The translations under genes and the position numbers were made by a program. From assembly GCF_004153605.1 (NCBI RefSeq), contig NZ_SDSI01000001.1, positions 62,001 to 126,000 of the forward strand: DNA of 64,000 nt, in the 5' to 3' direction. This document shows positions 62,225-64,000 of this stretch, piece after piece (position 1 is the stretch's first letter; each line of letters begins with the position of its first letter). This DNA is from Qipengyuania_B thermophila. GTDB taxonomy: Bacteria > Pseudomonadota > Alphaproteobacteria > Sphingomonadales > Sphingomonadaceae. The notes under the pieces are model-generated. The model made no database searches. It was not told the DNA's origin and saw only the letters and a list, made by a program, of their open reading frames with translations.

Positions 62225-64000
<1,776 letters not shown>

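Overview
The window reads as chromosomal DNA of a high-GC alphaproteobacterium, most likely Sphingomonadales. Pointers are two large TonB-dependent receptors beside an M16 peptidase, an ATP12-type F1-ATPase chaperone, a bS21 protein of alphaproteobacterial type, a hisB-hisH-hisA-hisF-hisE run followed by a HIT protein, a ybgC-tolQRAB-pal cell-envelope operon and many small secreted proteins with signal peptides. No genus is claimed.

Layout. 1-13.5 kb: envelope and nutrient-uptake genes (a cut-off secreted protein, two TonB receptors, a small Cys protein, an M16 lipoprotein peptidase) with clpB on the opposite strand. 13.6-18.3 kb: a leftward translation block, rpsU - FKBP isomerase - gatC - gatA - gatB - trmL. 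18.5-22.2 kb: six tightly overlapping rightward genes (crcB, a pseudouridine synthase, PaiB-like, HAD phosphatase, small membrane protein, ATP12). 22.3-26.4 kb: two small proteins, dapD and a lipoprotein subtilisin-type autotransporter. 26.4-34.9 kb: a divergent acyl-CoA catabolism cluster (APH-type kinase, zinc alcohol dehydrogenase, three acyl-CoA dehydrogenases, SDR, MFS permease). 34.9-40.2 kb: gmk, an unknown, sspB, then histidine biosynthesis and HIT. 40.2-45.5 kb: ybgC-tolQ-tolR-tolA-tolB-pal and a J-domain protein. 45.7-57.7 kb: DEAD-box helicase, a PLP sulfur-amino-acid enzyme with a structured leader, infC, pdeM, hemF, a lower-GC glycosyltransferase pair, the RelA/SpoT homologue and a cyclophilin.

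At 57.8 kb a tRNA-Ser(GGA) marks a change of character. To its right lie a decayed IS3-family element and a leftward, overlapping gene set: a large DNA methyltransferase (cut by the right edge), a DUF262/HNH protein of GmrSD/BrxU type and an HNH endonuclease. This looks like the edge of a tRNA-associated defence island and is the best candidate here for a little-described system.

The most interesting regulatory signals are: (i) a leader at about 48.46-48.55 kb with a six-codon reading frame MRSCGG, two nested pseudoknot-like folds and a predicted anti-Shine-Dalgarno, upstream of a trans-sulfuration-type enzyme; (ii) a shared element of the form GTTGC-N6-G(C/T)RAC about 120-160 bases before both TonB receptors and the M16 peptidase; (iii) a probable AUA start codon in infC; and (iv) a sigma-32-like promoter in front of clpB.

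All calls come from reading sequence and translations by eye; no database search was possible.
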